64,000 nucleotides of DNA from Pseudonocardia autotrophica (GTDB lineage: Bacteria > Actinomycetota > Actinomycetes > Mycobacteriales > Pseudonocardiaceae). Both the position numbers and the translations under genes were made by a program. Positions within the stretch are counted from its first letter, which is position 1. Each line of letters starts with the position of its first letter. Below, piece by piece: positions 61,981-64,000 of this stretch. The DNA lies in contig NZ_AP018920.1 in assembly GCF_003945385.1 (NCBI RefSeq), forward strand, positions 5,146,001 through 5,210,000, read 5' to 3'. The notes under the pieces are model-generated. The model ran no database searches. It saw only the letters and a program-made list of their open reading frames with translations, and had not been told where the DNA came from.

Positions 61981-62899
61981 ATTGGATCAGGTTCGAGAGT
62001 GCCGCGCAGGACTCCCGCAGCGCGTCCAGCCCGGCGCTCACCACCGGCTGGTGCTGCGAGCCGGCGCGGACGGCGGCGATCACCCGGCGCAGCGGCACCG
62101 GCGGGATCCCGATCCGCAGCCGCCGGGTCTCGTGCCGCGCAGGCAGATCGGCCAGCCGCGGCACCAGCGCCACCCCGAACCCGTAGGACACCAGCGCGGC
62201 GCCGGTGTCCCACTCGTCGGCGAAGTGCGCGATGTCCGGCGCGAACCCGGCGCCGGCGCAGGCCAGGGTGACCAGCTGGTGATAGGCCCGGCCGGGGTTG
62301 CTGCAGATCCACCGGTCCCCGGCCAGGTCGTTCAACGCGACCTCGCCCCGCCCGACCAGCGGGTGCTCGGGCCCGACCAGCAGGTCCAGCGGCTCGTCGT
62401 AGAGCGTCCACTGCTCGAAGGCCGGGTCGGTGACCGGTGGGATGCTCGCCGTCGCCACCACCACCACGACATCGGTCTCGTCGGCGGCGAGCAGCTCGAA
62501 GGCCCGGGCCGGTTCGGTCTCGCGCAGCTGCAGGCGCAGCGCCGGGTGACTGCGGCGGAGCCGGTCGAGCGTCTGCGGCACGACCGCGGCGGCGGCCGTG
62601 GAGAACCCGCAGAACCGCAGCGCGCCGCCCACCTCGCCGTGCCGGTGTGCGTCGAGCTCGGCCCGGGCCCGTTCCCACTGCGCGGCCAGGGTCTCGCCGT
62701 GCACCAGCAGGGTGCGGGCGGCCGGGGTGAGGCGCACCCGGCGGCCGTCCGGCTCCAGCAGCGTGACGCCGAGCTCCCGGGCCAGTGCCTGCATCTGGTG
62801 CGAGGCCGCCGACGTCGTCATCCGGCACACCTCGGCGGCGGCGGTCACGGTGCCGTGCCGCGCGATGGCCTGGAGCACCCGCAGTCGCCGATCGATCAT
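61967..62899 (-). CDS. LysR family regulator
   Basis: 310 aa. N-terminal winged helix (LRVLQAIARHGTVTAAAEVCRMTTSAASHQMQALARELGVTLLEPDGRRVRLTPAA) and a two-lobed effector domain. ATG at 62899 is 6 nt from TACGAT on the minus strand (leaderless); a start 15 nt upstream is possible. Diverges from the oxidase gene at 62973, its likely target. Confidence 0.9.
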   Translation of the reverse strand: MIDRRLRVLQAIARHGTVTAAAEVCRMTTSAASHQMQALARELGVTLLEPDGRRVRLTPAARTLLVHGETLAAQWERARAELDAHRHGEVGGALRFCGFSTAAAAVVPQTLDRLRRSHPALRLQLRETEPARAFELLAADETDVVVVVATASIPPVTDPAFEQWTLYDEPLDLLVGPEHPLVGRGEVALNDLAGDRWICSNPGRAYHQLVTLACAGAGFAPDIAHFADEWDTGAALVSYGFGVALVPRLADLPARHETRRLRIGIPPVPLRRVIAAVRAGSQHQPVVSAGLDALRESCAALSNLIQSSDE

Positions 62900-62905
62900 C
62901 GCAGA

Positions 62906-62911
62906 ATCGTA
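62906..62911 (-). promoter_or_regulatory. Leaderless -10 element for the LysR gene
   Basis: TACGAT on the minus strand, 6 nt before the ATG at 62899. Confidence 0.5.
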
Positions 62912-62972
62912 CAAGATCAGTAGTTCAACTCTGCGATGGACGTGAACACTCCGCGTTCCGACACTGACCCCT

Positions 62973-64000
62973 GTGAGTACCTACCGCGCGATCGTCGTCG
63001 GGCTCGGCGGACTGGGTTCGGCGGCGCTGCACCGGCTCTCGCTCGAGCTCGGCCCGGGTGTGCTGGGCATCGAGCAGTTCGAGCTGGGGCACCACCGTGG
63101 CGCCTCCCAGGACCACTCCCGGATCATCCGGCTGGCCCAGCACCAGGAGCACTACGCGGCGCTGGCCTCGCCGGCCTACAAGGCGTGGGCCGAAGTGGAG
63201 GCCGAATCCGGCCAGCAGCTCGTCACCCGCACCGGTGGCCTGGTGATCGAGGACCGGGTCGCCCGCGCCGGCGCCGCCACCGGGACCCGCAACATCGAGG
63301 GCTACACCGCGATGTTCGACCGCTTCGGGATCGGCTACGAGCTGCTCGACGCCGACGAGCTGACCGCCCGCTGGCCGCAGTTCCGGCCGTCCGGCAGCGA
63401 GCAGGCGCTCTACCAGTCCGAGTCCGGCATCGTCGACGCCGCCCGCGCGAATGCGGTGCACGTCGCGCTCGCCCGCGCGCACGGCGCCGCGGTCCGCACG
63501 CACACCCCGGTCCGCGCGATCCGGCCCGACGGCGACGGTGTCGCCGTGGTCACCGACGACGCGACGCTGCTCGCCGATCGCGTCGTCGTCGCGAGCGACG
63601 CCTGGACGAACGAGGTGCTCGCCGGGACCGGGGTGAGGCTCCCGCTGACCGTCCTGCAGGAGCAGGTCACCTACTACGCCACTCCGCATCTCGCGGAGTT
63701 CTCGCCGTCCCGGTTCCCGGTGTTCATGTGGCACGGCGAGCACAACTTCTACGGATTCGGTGTCTACGGCGAGGTCGCCACCAAACTCGGCCAGCACATG
63801 GGCGGGCACGAGACCACCGCCGATGGCCGCACCTTCGAGCCGGACCCGGTGCGCCGCGACCGCTACACCCGGTTCCTCGACCGGCACCTGCCCCGCTTCG
63901 GCGGGCCGGAGCTGTACTCGAAGACCTGCCTCTACACGGTCCCGCCGGACCAGAACTTCATCCTCGACACCGTGCCCGGGCACCCGCAGATCGTCGTCGC
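62973..64000 (+). CDS. N-methyl-amino-acid/sarcosine oxidase-like flavoenzyme (cut by window end)
   Basis: At least 342 residues, frame open at the edge. N-terminal GxGxxG (VVGLGGLGSAALHRL), HRGASQDHSRIIRLAQ and the FAD-linking Cys319 in SKTCLYTVPPDQNFIL are characteristic of monomeric sarcosine oxidase/N-methyltryptophan oxidase (SolA). Covalent FAD; oxidises a secondary amino acid to the imine with H2O2 release. GTG at 62973. The usual length is about 370-390 aa, so only the C-terminus is missing. Confidence 0.9.
   Translation, partial: MSTYRAIVVGLGGLGSAALHRLSLELGPGVLGIEQFELGHHRGASQDHSRIIRLAQHQEHYAALASPAYKAWAEVEAESGQQLVTRTGGLVIEDRVARAGAATGTRNIEGYTAMFDRFGIGYELLDADELTARWPQFRPSGSEQALYQSESGIVDAARANAVHVALARAHGAAVRTHTPVRAIRPDGDGVAVVTDDATLLADRVVVASDAWTNEVLAGTGVRLPLTVLQEQVTYYATPHLAEFSPSRFPVFMWHGEHNFYGFGVYGEVATKLGQHMGGHETTADGRTFEPDPVRRDRYTRFLDRHLPRFGGPELYSKTCLYTVPPDQNFILDTVPGHPQIVV

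Overview
The window is high-GC actinobacterial DNA, above 70% G+C by eye. The strong third-position GC bias, a mycothione reductase, many GTG starts and 4-bp ATGA/GTGA gene overlaps suggest a Pseudonocardiaceae-type soil actinomycete, perhaps Pseudonocardia. The species is an inference. At least eleven starts have a TANNNT-type -10 element 6-7 nt upstream of ATG/GTG and no Shine-Dalgarno sequence, which points to widespread leaderless transcription.

Layout. 0-2.2 kb: an alanine-rich DUF2188 protein and a NYN/OST-HTH nuclease-like protein. 2.3-10.2 kb: a hypoxia/redox module with two Acg-type nitroreductase-like proteins, a DevR/DosR-like response regulator, its GAF-GAF sensor kinase and cytochrome bd oxidase (cydAB). 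10.2-14.4 kb: a solitary molybdate-binding lipoprotein (modA), an 840-bp gene-free stretch with 19-bp-periodic direct and inverted repeats, mycothione reductase and LtrA. 14.5-19.1 kb: small redox and housekeeping genes, a pirin/MarR pair, and a small ACT-domain (IlvM-like) gene preceded by a Leu-Ile-Ile-Ile leader peptide and alternative hairpins. 19.1-24.1 kb: part of a phenylacetate pathway (paaZ-paaK diverging from an enoyl-CoA hydratase and a TetR/PaaR-like regulator), with two matching operators in between. 24.3-29.6 kb: a Rieske oxygenase, a small CxC protein and a reductase under an IclR regulator, then trpF and a CaiB/BaiF CoA-transferase. 29.7-33.7 kb: a copper operon (csoR, copZ, a membrane-anchored His-rich protein, copA). 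34.4-39.7 kb: an alcohol-to-acyl-CoA catabolic operon (NDMA-type alcohol dehydrogenase, acyl-CoA synthetase, SDR, acyl-CoA dehydrogenase) with a TetR gene.

39.8-57.0 kb is a catabolic island with two IclR regulators. One arm is a flavin monooxygenase, a fumarylacetoacetate-hydrolase-fold enzyme and a stand-alone MetE-like zinc alkyltransferase. Another is a NitT/TauT-type ABC importer followed by a thiamine-diphosphate decarboxylase/lyase. The third is a seven-gene operon: amidohydrolase, SDR, CoA ligase, two acyl-CoA dehydrogenases and a split MaoC hydratase. Together they suggest uptake and beta-oxidation-like breakdown of an unidentified cyclic or aromatic acid. 57-64 kb carries a GPP34 protein, a membrane protein paired with an S9 peptidase, a LysR regulator and a truncated N-methyl-amino-acid oxidase.

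Short tandem repeats recur (units of 13, 15, 17, 18, 19 and 27 bp), several of them in spacers inside operons or at gene ends. The most novel-looking signals are the branched-chain leader-peptide attenuator, the 19-bp inverted-repeat array and the three-armed catabolic island.
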